DNA of 64,000 nt, taken from Nitrospirota bacterium (GTDB lineage Bacteria > Nitrospirota > Nitrospiria > Nitrospirales > Nitrospiraceae). Shown here one piece after another: positions 18,092 through 26,996 of the stretch (position 1 is the first letter of the stretch; each line of letters starts with the position of its first letter). The stretch is from contig SCVN01000023.1 in assembly GCA_004296885.1 (NCBI GenBank), forward strand, positions 496,001 to 560,000, written 5' to 3'. The position numbers and the translations under genes were made by a program. The notes under the pieces are model-generated. The model was not told the origin of the DNA and did no database searches. It was given only the letters and a program-made list of their open reading frames with translations.

Positions 18092-19093
18092 ATGGTGGCG
18101 GGAGTGGCGATCGGGAAGCTCCTGCCTGGCCTGGTGGACTCCATGCGGTCGCTCGAACTGGGGGCAGACAGCCACGTCAACTTACCCATGGCGATCCTGA
18201 TCTGGCTCATGATCGTCCCGATGATGATGAACGTCGATTTCGCCTCGGTTCGCAACGTCGGCAAACGGCCGAAGGGACTGGCCGTGACCCTCCTCGTCAA
18301 TTGGCTGGTGAAGCCCTTTTCCATGGCGTTCTTGGCCTGGCTCTTTTTCCGCCATCTCTTCTCGGCCTGGATCACCCCGGCGGAAGCGGACCAGTACATC
18401 GCCGGGGCGATCATCCTGGCGGCCGCCCCCTGCACTGCCATGGTCTTCGTCTGGAGTTACCTGACCGACGGAGATCCGGCCTATACCCTGGTCCAGGTCT
18501 CGGTGAACGATCTGATCATGTTGGTCCTGTTCGCGCCCCTGGTCGGCTTTCTGGTCAGCGGCGCCTCTTCGTTGACCGTACCTTGGCTTGTCCTGTTCTA
18601 TTCGGTTGCAGCTTTTATCGTCATCCCCCTGACCATCGGGACGGCGCTCCGAGCCTGGTTCATCAGGCAACGAGGCCTCCGCTGGTTCGAGGAGAACCTG
18701 CTGCCCCGTTTCGCACCGGTCACGATCACCGCCCTATTGGCTACGCTGGTCCTGATTTTCGCTTTTCAGGCGGACAATATCATGGGGCGCTCCTTTCACG
18801 TGGCCCTGATCGCCGTCCCGATCCTGCTCCAGGTCTACTTCAACTCGTCGCTGGCCTACGGCCTCATGAAATTCCTGCACGTGCCCCATGCGATCGCCGC
18901 GCCAGGCGCGCTGATCGGCGCCAGCAACTTTTTCGAGCTGGCCGTGGCCACCGCCATCGCCCTCTACGGTCCCGGCTCGGGCGCCGCGCTGGCGACGGTC
19001 GTCGGTGTGCTGGTCGAGGTGCCCGTCATGCTCTCGGTCTGCGCCGCCTGCAACCGAACGCGCCATTGGTTTCCGAGAGAGGCAGCCGCATGA
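18092..19093 (+). CDS. acr3: ACR3-family arsenite efflux transporter
   Basis: A 10-TM permease of the bile/arsenite/riboflavin superfamily. The ACR3 hallmark Cys lies in AAAPCTAMVFVWSYLTDGDP, with further family segments around NLPMAILIWLMIVPMMMNVDF. It exports As(III)-thiolate or arsenite across the inner membrane. The coordinates start at the first canonical codon (ATG 18092), but the coding frame clearly continues upstream: KRLNLFQRYLTLWVGLC is encoded from 18041 on and is the usual start of TM1. The frame is open back to a TAA at 17993 without any ATG, GTG or TTG. A rare start (ATT, ATA or CTG) or a lost start codon is likely. The stop overlaps arsC (ATGA). Confidence 0.88.
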   Translation: MVAGVAIGKLLPGLVDSMRSLELGADSHVNLPMAILIWLMIVPMMMNVDFASVRNVGKRPKGLAVTLLVNWLVKPFSMAFLAWLFFRHLFSAWITPAEADQYIAGAIILAAAPCTAMVFVWSYLTDGDPAYTLVQVSVNDLIMLVLFAPLVGFLVSGASSLTVPWLVLFYSVAAFIVIPLTIGTALRAWFIRQRGLRWFEENLLPRFAPVTITALLATLVLIFAFQADNIMGRSFHVALIAVPILLQVYFNSSLAYGLMKFLHVPHAIAAPGALIGASNFFELAVATAIALYGPGSGAALATVVGVLVEVPVMLSVCAACNRTRHWFPREAAA

Positions 19094-19509
19094 AGCCACG
19101 CGTCTTGTTTCTCTGCACCGGTAATTCCTGCCGCAGCCAGATGGCGGAAGGCTGGCTCCGACATCTGGCCGGAGACCGTTTCGATGTGGCCAGCGCGGGC
19201 ACTCATCCGGTCGGCTTGAACCCAGTCGCGGTCGCAGCCATGCGCGAGGTCGGCGTGGATATTTCACGGCACACTTCCAAAAACGTCAATCAGTTCCTTG
19301 GCGAGCGATTCGACTACGTCATCACAGTCTGCGACAGTGCCAAAGAAGCCTGTCCGACTTTTCCCGGCGCCACGTCCCGCTTGCACTGGAGTTTTGATGA
19401 TCCCGCTGCAGCCCAGGGCTCGCTGGAGGAACGGCTGCAGGTCTTCCGACGGGTCCGCGACGAGATCGCCGGACGCCTACGCCTGTTCCTTGCCTTCGTT
19501 CGAATCTAA
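19090..19509 (+). CDS. arsC: arsenate reductase, thioredoxin-coupled type
   Basis: A 139-residue low-molecular-weight phosphatase-fold protein. The CX5R loop is CTGNSCR (Cys9 to Arg15), followed by the two resolving cysteines Cys81 and Cys88 in TVCDSAKEACPTFPG. This is the Staphylococcus/Bacillus pI258-type ArsC, which reduces As(V) to As(III) using thioredoxin. The ATG overlaps the acr3 stop, so reduction and export are co-translated. It ends the arsenic cluster. Confidence 0.9.
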   Translation: MKPRVLFLCTGNSCRSQMAEGWLRHLAGDRFDVASAGTHPVGLNPVAVAAMREVGVDISRHTSKNVNQFLGERFDYVITVCDSAKEACPTFPGATSRLHWSFDDPAAAQGSLEERLQVFRRVRDEIAGRLRLFLAFVRI

Positions 19510-19597
19510 ACCGCCCGCAGCACGACACCGTCACAGCCTTTCCACAAAACACAGGGCCGTCTCTGCCCATCGACGAGTCTGCTCGCTCACACGTCAG

Positions 19598-19635
19598 TTT
19601 ACCCACTCTTAACGTTTCGGCAACCGCATCGCAAC
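19598..19635 (+). promoter_or_regulatory. Pho box array upstream of pstS
   Basis: Pentamers TTTAC, TTAAC, GCAAC and GCAAC begin at 19598, 19609, 19620 and 19631, exactly 11 bases apart, as in PhoB-type direct-repeat boxes. A plausible -10 TATGCT lies at 19646-19651, 10 bases after the last repeat, the usual spacing for PhoB-activated promoters. Confidence 0.65.
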
Positions 19636-19699
19636 AGAGCTCATCTATGCTGGTCCTGTTCTCAAGGGCTCGCAACAGAAGATATCAATGGAGGAACGC

Positions 19700-20710
19700 G
19701 TGAAAAGCGTCGCCGTAAGCTATCTCGCCGTCTTCGCCCTGCTGATCGGTGCCGCACCGCTCCTGCGCGACTTCGCCGGGGCCCAGCCTGCATCGCTGGT
19801 GAAGATCGACGGCTCCAGCACGGTCTTCCCCATTACGGAAGCTGTGTCGGAGGAATTCCAGAAACAGAACAGAGGCTCCGTGCGAGTGACCGTGGGCATT
19901 TCCGGCACCGGCGGAGGCTTCAAGAAATTCTGCCGCGGCGAGACGGACATTCAAGATGCGTCGCGCCCGATCGCGGCGGCCGAGATGGAAGTCTGCAAAC
20001 AACAGGGCATCCAGTACTACGAATTGCCCGTGGCTTTCGATGCCATGGCGCTGGTGGTCAGCCGCCAGAATGCCTGGGCGGATTCCCTGAGCGTGGCCGA
20101 ACTCAAGACAATGTGGGAACCGCAAGCCCAGGGCAAGATCACCAGATGGAACCAGATCCGTACGACCTGGCCCGATGCCCCCCTCAAGCTGTTCGGCGCC
20201 GGGTCCGATTCGGGCACCTTTGATTACTTCACCGAAGCTATCGTGGGCAAGGCCAAGGCCAGCCGGGGCGACTATACGGCCAGCGAGGACGACAATACCT
20301 TGGTGCAGGGAATCGCCAACGACAAGCATGCGCTGGGATACATTCCGTTCGCCTACTACGAACCCAACAGCCAACGGCTGAAAGCCGTGGCCGTCGACGC
20401 AGGACGGGGTGGTGTGCTGCCGTCCCGCCAGACCGTCGAGAGCGGGACGTACCGACCTCTGGCCCGCCCCATCTTCATTTATGTGAGCAAGCAGGCGGCC
20501 GAGAGGCCGGAGGTGCGCCGCCTCGTGGACTTCTATCTCACCCACGCAGCCGAACTCGTCGCCCAAGTGAAATATGTGCCGTTGCCGAAGGAGGCCTACC
20601 GCATCGCCCTGGAGCATTTTCATCACGGCAAACTCGGGACGTCGTTCCAGGGAGCGTCTGCGGTCGGACTCACGATCGGAGAGTTATTGGCCCGCTCGAA
20701 GGCGGAATAG
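19700..20710 (+). CDS. pstS: phosphate ABC transporter substrate-binding protein PstS
   Basis: A 336-residue periplasmic binding protein. A signal peptide (residues 1 to about 27, ending in FAGA) is followed by the PstS phosphate-binding signatures [32 protein letters not shown] and the later [10 protein letters not shown]. It captures phosphate for the PstCAB importer. GTG 19700 is preferred to ATG 19688, because GGAGG at 19690-19694 is correctly spaced for the GTG and would be inside the gene otherwise. The four-repeat Pho box lies about 65 bases upstream. It is the first gene of pstSCAB-phoU. Confidence 0.93.
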   Translation: MKSVAVSYLAVFALLIGAAPLLRDFAGAQPASLVKIDGSSTVFPITEAVSEEFQKQNRGSVRVTVGISGTGGGFKKFCRGETDIQDASRPIAAAEMEVCKQQGIQYYELPVAFDAMALVVSRQNAWADSLSVAELKTMWEPQAQGKITRWNQIRTTWPDAPLKLFGAGSDSGTFDYFTEAIVGKAKASRGDYTASEDDNTLVQGIANDKHALGYIPFAYYEPNSQRLKAVAVDAGRGGVLPSRQTVESGTYRPLARPIFIYVSKQAAERPEVRRLVDFYLTHAAELVAQVKYVPLPKEAYRIALEHFHHGKLGTSFQGASAVGLTIGELLARSKAE

Positions 20711-20718
20711 CGGAGGCC

Positions 20719-21630
20719 GTGGAAGCGTTGCAGACCGAGCCTATGCGGAAGACTGTGGGGCGCGTGCGCGAGCGCGGGATCGAGCTTGGGCTCTTTCTGG
20801 CAGCGCTCACCTCGGTCGCCGTCACCGTGGGAATCGTGGGAGTCCTGCTGTACGAATCGCTGGGCTTTTTCCGGCAGGTATCGCTCGGAGCGTTTTTGAC
20901 GGACACCCAGTGGACTCCGCTCTTTTCGGACGCCCATTACGGGATCCTGCCCTTGGTCTCCGGCACGCTCGTGACCACGGTGGTGGCTCTGCTGGTCGCC
21001 GTGCCGCTGGGCACCATCACCGCCGTCTACTTAAGCGAGTACGCGCCGCTCCCCGTCCGTGAAACCGTCAAGCCCATCCTCGAGCTGTTAAGCGCGGTCC
21101 CCACCGTGGTGTTCGGATATTTTGCGTTGCTCTTCGTCACCCCGCTGCTGCAACGCCTGTGGCCGGACCTGCCCGGATTCAACATGTTGAGCGCCGGACT
21201 GGTGATTGGCATCATGATCATGCCCTACGTCAGTTCGGTGAGCGAAGACGCCATGCGGGCGGTGCCGATGCTCATGCGGGAAGGCTCGTATGCCATGGGC
21301 GCCTCGCGTCTCCAAACGGCCGTCCGGGTCGTCGTCCCCTCCGCGCTCTCCGGCATCGCCGCAGCGTATGTCTTGGCCGTGTCCCGAGCGATCGGGGAAA
21401 CGATGGTGGTGGCCATCGCGGCCGGGATGCAGCCCACGTTGACCGCCAACCCGCTTGAGCCGGCCGCCACGCTGACCGCCTACATCGTCCAAGTCAGCCT
21501 GGGCGATCTGCCTCACGGCAGCCTCGGGTACCAGTCGATCTTTGCGGCCGGCCTGGTACTCCTGATCATGACGTTGACCTTCAACATTGCCGGGCACATG
21601 TTGCGCAAGCGGTTTCAGCATGCCTTCTAG
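20719..21630 (+). CDS. pstC: phosphate ABC transporter permease PstC
   Basis: A 303-residue inner-membrane permease with six hydrophobic helices and the BPD permease EAA loop (SEDAMRAVPMLMREGSYAMGAS ... SRAIGETMVVAIAAG). A PstC marker is the long periplasmic loop TDTQWTPLF. It pairs with PstA in the high-affinity phosphate importer. The start is GTG 20719, 8 bases after pstS; ATG 20743 is an alternative. The stop lies 11 bases inside pstA. Confidence 0.92.
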   Translation: MEALQTEPMRKTVGRVRERGIELGLFLAALTSVAVTVGIVGVLLYESLGFFRQVSLGAFLTDTQWTPLFSDAHYGILPLVSGTLVTTVVALLVAVPLGTITAVYLSEYAPLPVRETVKPILELLSAVPTVVFGYFALLFVTPLLQRLWPDLPGFNMLSAGLVIGIMIMPYVSSVSEDAMRAVPMLMREGSYAMGASRLQTAVRVVVPSALSGIAAAYVLAVSRAIGETMVVAIAAGMQPTLTANPLEPAATLTAYIVQVSLGDLPHGSLGYQSIFAAGLVLLIMTLTFNIAGHMLRKRFQHAF

Positions 21631-22543
21631 GTTCCCCTCGGACAGGCCGTACGGTCGGGCCCTCCGAAAGCGTCTGGATATCCTGGTTGCCGGCGCCGGA
21701 CTGCTGGCCATGCTGGCGAGCATCGCCACGTTGCTCATCTTGCTCGCCGGATTGGCCATGGACGGGGGCCCGCACCTCTCCTGGAAGTTTTTCACCTCAT
21801 ACCCGTCCCGATTCCCCGATGCCGCGGGCATCCTGCCGGCCTGGGTCGGCACCATGTTGGTGATGGTCGTGACCGCCGTGACCGCCGTTCCGCTGGGCAT
21901 CGCGGCCGCCGTCTATCTGGAGGAATATGCGCCTCGCCACTGGGTCACCGATCTTATCGAGATCAACATGGCGAACCTGGCCGGTGTGCCGTCGATCATC
22001 TATGGACTTATGGCGCTGGGACTGTTGGTGTACCAGTTGCATTTGGGCCAAAGCATCCTGACAGCCGGGCTCACCTTGGCGCTGCTGATCCTGCCGATCG
22101 TCGTCATGGCCACCCGCGAGGCGTTACGGACAGTGCCGCAGAGCATCCGCGAAGCCGCCGGCGCCCTCGGTGCCACCAAATGGCAAACGGTGTGGGACCA
22201 CGTGCTCCCCGCCGCCACCGGGGGCATCCTGACCGGCTTGATCCTGGCGCTCTCCCGGGCCATCGGAGAGAGCGCGCCGCTCATGACGATCGGCGCCCTG
22301 TCCTTCATCGCCTTCCTGCCGCATGAACCCTGGCAAACGGACTTCCCGTTTGTTTCGTTCGAATGGCTGCTCGATCCCTTCACCGTCATGCCTATCCAGA
22401 TGTTCAATTGGGTGTCCCGACCGCAAGAGGCCTTTCACAGGATCGCCGCCGCCGCAGGCTTGCTCCTCATGGTGATGACCCTGGCCATGAACGGCCTCGC
22501 CATCTACATCCGCGCCCGTTATCGGAAACACATCCAATGGTAA
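21620..22543 (+). CDS. pstA: phosphate ABC transporter permease PstA
   Basis: A 307-residue permease with six membrane helices and the PstA pattern ([20 protein letters not shown], then [18 protein letters not shown] and the EAA loop [21 protein letters not shown]). It forms the channel with PstC. ATG 21620 lies 11 bases before the end of pstC, indicating coupling. Its own end overlaps pstB by 7 bases. Confidence 0.92.
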   Translation: MPSRFPSDRPYGRALRKRLDILVAGAGLLAMLASIATLLILLAGLAMDGGPHLSWKFFTSYPSRFPDAAGILPAWVGTMLVMVVTAVTAVPLGIAAAVYLEEYAPRHWVTDLIEINMANLAGVPSIIYGLMALGLLVYQLHLGQSILTAGLTLALLILPIVVMATREALRTVPQSIREAAGALGATKWQTVWDHVLPAATGGILTGLILALSRAIGESAPLMTIGALSFIAFLPHEPWQTDFPFVSFEWLLDPFTVMPIQMFNWVSRPQEAFHRIAAAAGLLLMVMTLAMNGLAIYIRARYRKHIQW

Positions 22544-23334
22544 CGTTGCCTGTCGCCACGCCCGACGCCGCCCACGCCCTGAAAGCTGAGACCAAACAGC
22601 TCAATTTTTATTACGGGGCGGCCCATGCCCTGCGCGACGTCAATCTGGTGATCGCCGACAACCGGGTGACCGCCCTGATCGGCCCTTCCGGCTGCGGCAA
22701 GACGACCTACCTGCGCTGCTTCAACCGTATGCACGACCTCTACCCCGGCACCCGCTACGAGGGACAGATCGTGCTCTATCCGGAGGGAATGAACATCATC
22801 GATCCGTCCATCGATCCGCTGGCCATACGCATGCGGATCGGCATGGTCTTTCAGAAACCCAATCCGTTTCCGAAGTCGATTTTCGAGAATGTGGCCTACG
22901 GACTGCGCATTCGCGGCCAGGCTCAGCGCTGCCTGCTGGACCGTAAAGTCGAGCAGGCGCTGCGGGGCGCCGCCCTCTGGAACGAAGTCAAGGACAGGCT
23001 CCATCATCCGGCGTTCCAGCTGTCGGGGGGCCAACAACAGCGCCTCTGCATCGCCCGCGCTCTCGCAACCGACCCGGAATTCCTGCTCTTCGACGAGCCC
23101 TGCTCGGCCCTGGATCCGACCGCAACGGCCCGCATCGAGGAACTCCTGAGCGAGCTCAAGCAACGGGTCACCATCCTCATCGTGACCCATAACATGCAAC
23201 AAGCCGCAAGGGTATCGGACTTCACCGCATTCATGTATCAGGGCCGGATCGTCGAATTCGGGAAAACCGACGCCATCTTCACCAATCCCGTCGATCAGTT
23301 GACGGAGGATTATGTGACCGGCCGCTTTGGGTAA
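22537..23334 (+). CDS. pstB: phosphate ABC transporter ATP-binding protein PstB
   Basis: A 265-residue ABC ATPase. Walker A is GPSGCGKTT, the PstB-specific [18 protein letters not shown] segment is intact, the ABC signature is [16 protein letters not shown], Walker B is [12 protein letters not shown], and the switch His is in VTHNMQQA. It powers phosphate uptake through PstCA and, with PhoU, transmits phosphate status. The ATG overlaps the pstA end by 7 bases; the long upstream extension of the frame is not PstB-like. Confidence 0.94.
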   Translation: MVTLPVATPDAAHALKAETKQLNFYYGAAHALRDVNLVIADNRVTALIGPSGCGKTTYLRCFNRMHDLYPGTRYEGQIVLYPEGMNIIDPSIDPLAIRMRIGMVFQKPNPFPKSIFENVAYGLRIRGQAQRCLLDRKVEQALRGAALWNEVKDRLHHPAFQLSGGQQQRLCIARALATDPEFLLFDEPCSALDPTATARIEELLSELKQRVTILIVTHNMQQAARVSDFTAFMYQGRIVEFGKTDAIFTNPVDQLTEDYVTGRFG

Positions 23335-23370
23335 GGCTCCCGACGCTTCCACGCAACCGAGGACACGATC

Positions 23371-24033
23371 ATGCACCGACATTTTGACGACGAGCTCACC
23401 GATCTCAAAGACAAGCTGCTCCGGATGGGGAAGCTCGTCGAGGACCAAATTCAGCAGGCCCTCCGCGCGCTCACGGAGCGGGACTCGGAATTGGCCCGTC
23501 GGGTGATCGACAACGATCGCCGAGTGAATGCCTTGGACGTGGAAATGGACGAAGATTGCCTGCGCTTACTGGCCTTGCATCAGCCGACCGCAAGGGATTT
23601 GCGCTTCATCACAACGGCCATGAAAATCGCCACCGAGCTTGAGCGCATGAGCGACCTGGCTGAAAATATTTGCGAGCGCGCCATCGAATTAAACGAAGAG
23701 CCCCAGCTGAAGCCCTACATCGATATTCCACTCATGGCCAACTGGGCATTACGGATGGTAAAGAACAGCCTGAACGCGTTCGTCGACTACCACGCGCCGC
23801 TCGCCCGACAAGTCTGCGTCGACGACGATTACGTAGACAATCTCACCGAACAACTGTTCCGCGAGCTGCTGTCCTTCATGATCGAGGATCCCCAAACGAT
23901 TTCCCGCGCGATCCGGTTGACCTTCATCGGCAAGTACATCGAGCGCATCGCCGACCATGCCACCAACGTGGCCGAGCTCGTGGTCTACATGGTCGAAGGC
24001 AAAATCATCCGCCACACAACGGATGCCGGTTGA
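23371..24033 (+). CDS. phoU: phosphate signalling regulator PhoU
   Basis: A 220-residue all-helical protein of two similar three-helix halves, each with the acidic PhoU motif (DVEMDEDCLRLLALHQPTARDLRFI in the first half; DDDYVDNLTEQLFRELLSFM in the second). PhoU senses transport state at PstB and inhibits the PhoR-type kinase when phosphate is ample. It follows pstB by 36 bases. No phoR or phoB gene is in the window, so the kinase and regulator must lie elsewhere. Confidence 0.93.
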   Translation: MHRHFDDELTDLKDKLLRMGKLVEDQIQQALRALTERDSELARRVIDNDRRVNALDVEMDEDCLRLLALHQPTARDLRFITTAMKIATELERMSDLAENICERAIELNEEPQLKPYIDIPLMANWALRMVKNSLNAFVDYHAPLARQVCVDDDYVDNLTEQLFRELLSFMIEDPQTISRAIRLTFIGKYIERIADHATNVAELVVYMVEGKIIRHTTDAG

Positions 24034-24138
24034 GCGCACGCTTCCGTCGCTGCCGATGCGAAGCCGCGCCCCCAACACAGATCTCGCCGCCCGCGTCCCT
24101 GCTTCTTGTTTCTCTTCCCCTCTCCTCCAGGGAATCAT

Positions 24139-24176
24139 TTTACGCACCTTTAACACGGCGCTCATTCATCCGTCAC
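24139..24176 (+). promoter_or_regulatory. Pho box array upstream of the porin gene
   Basis: TTTAC (24139) and TTAAC (24150) are followed at the same 11-base step by CTCAT (24161) and GTCAC (24172). The 16-base core TTTACGCACCTTTAAC matches the pstS site in 13 of 16 positions. A weak -10 (TACAAA, 24187-24192) follows at 10 bases. Confidence 0.55.
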
Positions 24177-24286
24177 AGCACTACCGTACAAAGTCTCCAG
24201 CAAGATCAAGACCGTACCGCGTAGCGCGATTATCGAAACAGGCCTAAACCGATATGACTATCATCATTAACAAGGAGGACACATCG

Positions 24287-25825
24287 ATGAAGAGCCGCCA
24301 GCCATTTTTCTGGATCGCCGTCTTTGCCGCCGCGCTCGCCATGGATTGTGGAGCCGGCCCAGCCGAAGCGGCCGAGTCGGCGAGCGATCCGTCCGGCTCA
24401 TCACGGCCACTCCTTCCAGCCCAGAGCAACAGTCCCTCGTCGATGCTCATGACCCAGGCAGCCCCCGCCCCCCAATTACCTGCGACGCAAGTCACCGGGG
24501 CGCCCTATGAGATTCCCCGACAGATCGAACAACGGCTCGACATCATCGAAGAGTGGAAGGAAAAGGTCGAGAAGCTCCCGATCCTGACCGACAAAGTGAA
24601 CTTCGGCTTGAACGCCCTGCAATGGCTCTACAGCCATCAGGATGCCCACCAGGCGGAGGGCAAGAGCCAAGACCAGTTCTCGATCCGACGGTCAGAGTTT
24701 CTCTTCTGGGGAAGAATCAACGAGTACCTTCCCCGTTGGCACGCCCTGTATGAGTTTCAAAGCACCGGCTTAACGAACAATACCCCGACGGGTAACAGCA
24801 GCACGGCAGCTGGCACTCCCACATCAGCCACCTTTTTCCGGGAGTCCTATATCGACTTCCGGCCGATTCCTTCTCTTGCGCCTAACCTGAACTTTTTCCG
24901 ATTCGGTATCTTCCGTATGCCCTTCGGCATCTACACTGAGACATCGGGAGGTCTGCGGGACGTCATCAGCTCTCCCTACCTCACGACGGTCGGGAGCGGG
25001 GCGGCCAACAGCACGACCGGAAAAAATGGCGCCGCAGGGACAATTGAATTTATCCAGGAACGCGATTTCTTCCTCGACATGCGCGGACGGCTGTGGAACA
25101 AACTGGACTATGCGATCGGCGTGATGAATAACAATAACTTTCAGGCCAATTTTAACGGCCAAAACGGCGCCAATAGCCCCAAGGCGGTCTACTCGCGCAC
25201 CAGACTGTTTTTGACCGACGTGTCGTTCGTCAGCTTTACGGTGATCGGGGGGGAAAGCAACAATGCAGGCACCTTCATCAACGGGCGCGGCAAAGGAGCC
25301 TTCGACCGATTCGGCGTGGACGCACGATACGTCTCCAAACTGATTCCGGGGCTCCATATTCAAGGCGAATACTGGATCGGCCATGACGGAGCCAACCAGA
25401 CCTCGGTCGGCCTCCCGGCCCAGGGCGCCTGCCTGATCCAGACGCAATGCGGTGGGAACGGGGCCCCAGGTGTCCAGCGCCAGACCTGGTATGTCTATGG
25501 CAAATACCTCTTCACGCAAGGGCCCTTGGAGAACTGGGAGCCGATCATCTGGTATGAACAATTCAATCCGAACACCCACGCGGGATCAACCAACCTCAAC
25601 GGCGGCGTCATGGCCGGTAACGACCTCTATACAAGAACGATCCTGGGGCTGAACTACTACTTCGAGAATCTGCCTCCCAAGATTCAAAGCAAGTTGATGT
25701 TCAACTATGAATTCCGGCACCATTCGGGCAATGGGTCCGGCCTTGTGGCCGACCCCACCAGAGGCGTCGGCGATCCTTTCGCCCAGAATGCGTTTTACGT
25801 GCAGTTTCAAATCCGGTACATGTAA
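24287..25825 (+). CDS. outer membrane porin, probably phosphate-limitation-linked
   Basis: A 512-residue protein with a signal peptide (about residues 1-30, ending AEA) and a short polar/coiled segment (IEEWKEKVEKLPILTDKV). The remainder is rich in alternating Tyr/Phe/Gly strands ending in aromatic VQFQIRYM, a typical last beta-strand for outer-membrane insertion. It resembles large porins or alginate/phosphate-selective channels in general layout, without a diagnostic motif. ATG 24287 has AAGGAGG at 24272-24278; an earlier ATG at 24254 would place that site inside the gene. Location after pstSCAB-phoU and a Pho-box-like array upstream suggest phosphate uptake across the outer membrane. Confidence 0.75.
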   Translation: MKSRQPFFWIAVFAAALAMDCGAGPAEAAESASDPSGSSRPLLPAQSNSPSSMLMTQAAPAPQLPATQVTGAPYEIPRQIEQRLDIIEEWKEKVEKLPILTDKVNFGLNALQWLYSHQDAHQAEGKSQDQFSIRRSEFLFWGRINEYLPRWHALYEFQSTGLTNNTPTGNSSTAAGTPTSATFFRESYIDFRPIPSLAPNLNFFRFGIFRMPFGIYTETSGGLRDVISSPYLTTVGSGAANSTTGKNGAAGTIEFIQERDFFLDMRGRLWNKLDYAIGVMNNNNFQANFNGQNGANSPKAVYSRTRLFLTDVSFVSFTVIGGESNNAGTFINGRGKGAFDRFGVDARYVSKLIPGLHIQGEYWIGHDGANQTSVGLPAQGACLIQTQCGGNGAPGVQRQTWYVYGKYLFTQGPLENWEPIIWYEQFNPNTHAGSTNLNGGVMAGNDLYTRTILGLNYYFENLPPKIQSKLMFNYEFRHHSGNGSGLVADPTRGVGDPFAQNAFYVQFQIRYM

Positions 25826-25870
25826 CACACAGCTTCTAGGCCACGACGCATACATAAAGGAGAGACGGTT

Positions 25871-26449
25871 ATGAAACCCACAGGTATTGGCTCGGCACTT
25901 CTATTTTGTCTGACTCTTGGAGGCTGCACCACTCCCGCACTGTTTCCGGCAGACGTGATGGAGGACGTGGTCCCCACTTTTGATTTCAAAGCCTGGAGGC
26001 AGACATCCGGCAACCCCATGACGAGTGACCGAGGTGTCGATGCGAAGGGGCCGAAGGTGCAAGTGGGTGGGCGTATTGTCGCCTCCCAAGAAACTCCCAA
26101 CGGCATTGTGATTGTTGGACAACAATTACCTATTGTACGCCATCCGGCTTACGGGCCAGCCGATACGGGTAAGCAGACCGGCGAATACGAGTTTGCCTTC
26201 CTCTTCAACGGCAAGCTTGACCAGCGGGCATTGATGACGGGCAATCGATTCATCATGGTCGGGAGAACGAAGGGCAAGCCGGAAACGGTGATGGTGGACG
26301 GGGCGCCGAAAAGCGAACCCTTTCTGATTGCTCAGTGCCTGCACGTGTGGAATACGGAAGGAAGGGAAATCGCGGACTTCATTTCTGGCGGTGTCGGGGG
26401 CGGCTTTACCGCACTGGAAGAAAACACCTATTGCGAGCCGAAGAAGTAA
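25871..26449 (+). CDS. Slp-family outer membrane lipoprotein, paralogue 1
   Basis: A 192-residue lipoprotein with lipobox LGGC (Cys19) and a single beta-rich domain like E. coli Slp (KVQVGGRIVASQETPNGIVIVGQQLPI). A shared C-terminal block (FLIAQCLHVWNTEGREIADF ... ALEENTYC) recurs in two further genes nearby. Slp proteins are outer-membrane lipoproteins induced in starvation or stationary phase. AAGGAGA lies 9 bases before the ATG. Only 45 bases separate it from the porin, so both are probably one transcript under the same Pho-box-like control. Confidence 0.75.
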   Translation: MKPTGIGSALLFCLTLGGCTTPALFPADVMEDVVPTFDFKAWRQTSGNPMTSDRGVDAKGPKVQVGGRIVASQETPNGIVIVGQQLPIVRHPAYGPADTGKQTGEYEFAFLFNGKLDQRALMTGNRFIMVGRTKGKPETVMVDGAPKSEPFLIAQCLHVWNTEGREIADFISGGVGGGFTALEENTYCEPKK

Positions 26450-26457
26450 CTGACAAC

Positions 26458-26486
26458 GTGACACCCTGCCGCGAACCTTGTAGAAT
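26458..26486 (+). promoter_or_regulatory. sigma70-type promoter before a small lipoprotein gene
   Basis: GTGACA (26458-26463), 17-base spacer, TAGAAT (26481-26486). It lies just after the Slp paralogue stop and reads towards the gene at 26527. Confidence 0.45.
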
Positions 26487-26495
26487 GTCTTTCTA

Positions 26496-26520
26496 GGGGG
26501 CCGCTCTCAGGGTGGCCCCC
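26496..26520 (+). other. hairpin between promoter and start codon
   Basis: GGGGGCC (26496-26502) pairs with GGCCCCC (26514-26520) around an 11-base loop. It falls in the predicted leader of the next gene, or could end the previous transcript. No U-tract follows, so termination is uncertain. Confidence 0.35.
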
Positions 26521-26526
26521 ATCTCC

Positions 26527-26877
26527 ATGCGAAAGAACTCTGTGACAAGGTTCTTCGGTCGGTGGATCGGCCTGGTCGCTTTCTGGGCCGGGCTGTCCGC
26601 TTGTATGCAAGAAGCCTCCTTCGTCCGTGAAACGCCTTCGGGAGGCGTCATCGGGTTCTCTTACACCAAAGAAATCGAAACGGTTTCCTCGCTCGGCCGT
26701 AACGAAGCCCTGACCTTGATGGATAGAAAATGCCCGACCGGATACCGCATCGTAAAGGAGGGAGTGCTCCCGAGGGTCAATGAGAAGGTGGACCAGAAAT
26801 GGCGGGGAACGGTGAATACCGTGTACGATGGCGGCGTCGAAGAGCGGCTCTGGGGCATCCAATTCTCGTGCAAGTAA
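26527..26877 (+). CDS. small lipoprotein, function unknown
   Basis: A 116-residue protein with lipobox LSAC (Cys26 in the ATG 26527 reading) and a compact mature part that has a central Cys (MDRKCPTGY) and ends in QFSCK; the two cysteines could form a disulfide. ATG 26527 is chosen; GTG 26512 is in frame but lies within the predicted leader hairpin. It has its own promoter candidate and sits between Slp-family and other lipoprotein genes in the phosphate region. No family is recognised. Confidence 0.6.
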   Translation: MRKNSVTRFFGRWIGLVAFWAGLSACMQEASFVRETPSGGVIGFSYTKEIETVSSLGRNEALTLMDRKCPTGYRIVKEGVLPRVNEKVDQKWRGTVNTVYDGGVEERLWGIQFSCK

Positions 26878-26996
26878 TCCCGGACTCCGCCCCACAGTCA
26901 TTCACCTACGTCGCGGCGCAGCCCAGGCGCAACAGGGTCGCGAACGACATACCAGACCATGCGTCAACACTTAACACACCCGTGAAGGATCGCTTC

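Noticed and set aside
24254-24286. Upstream ATG of the porin gene
   Set aside because: It would place the strong AAGGAGG site inside the coding region and precede the signal peptide with 11 polar residues.
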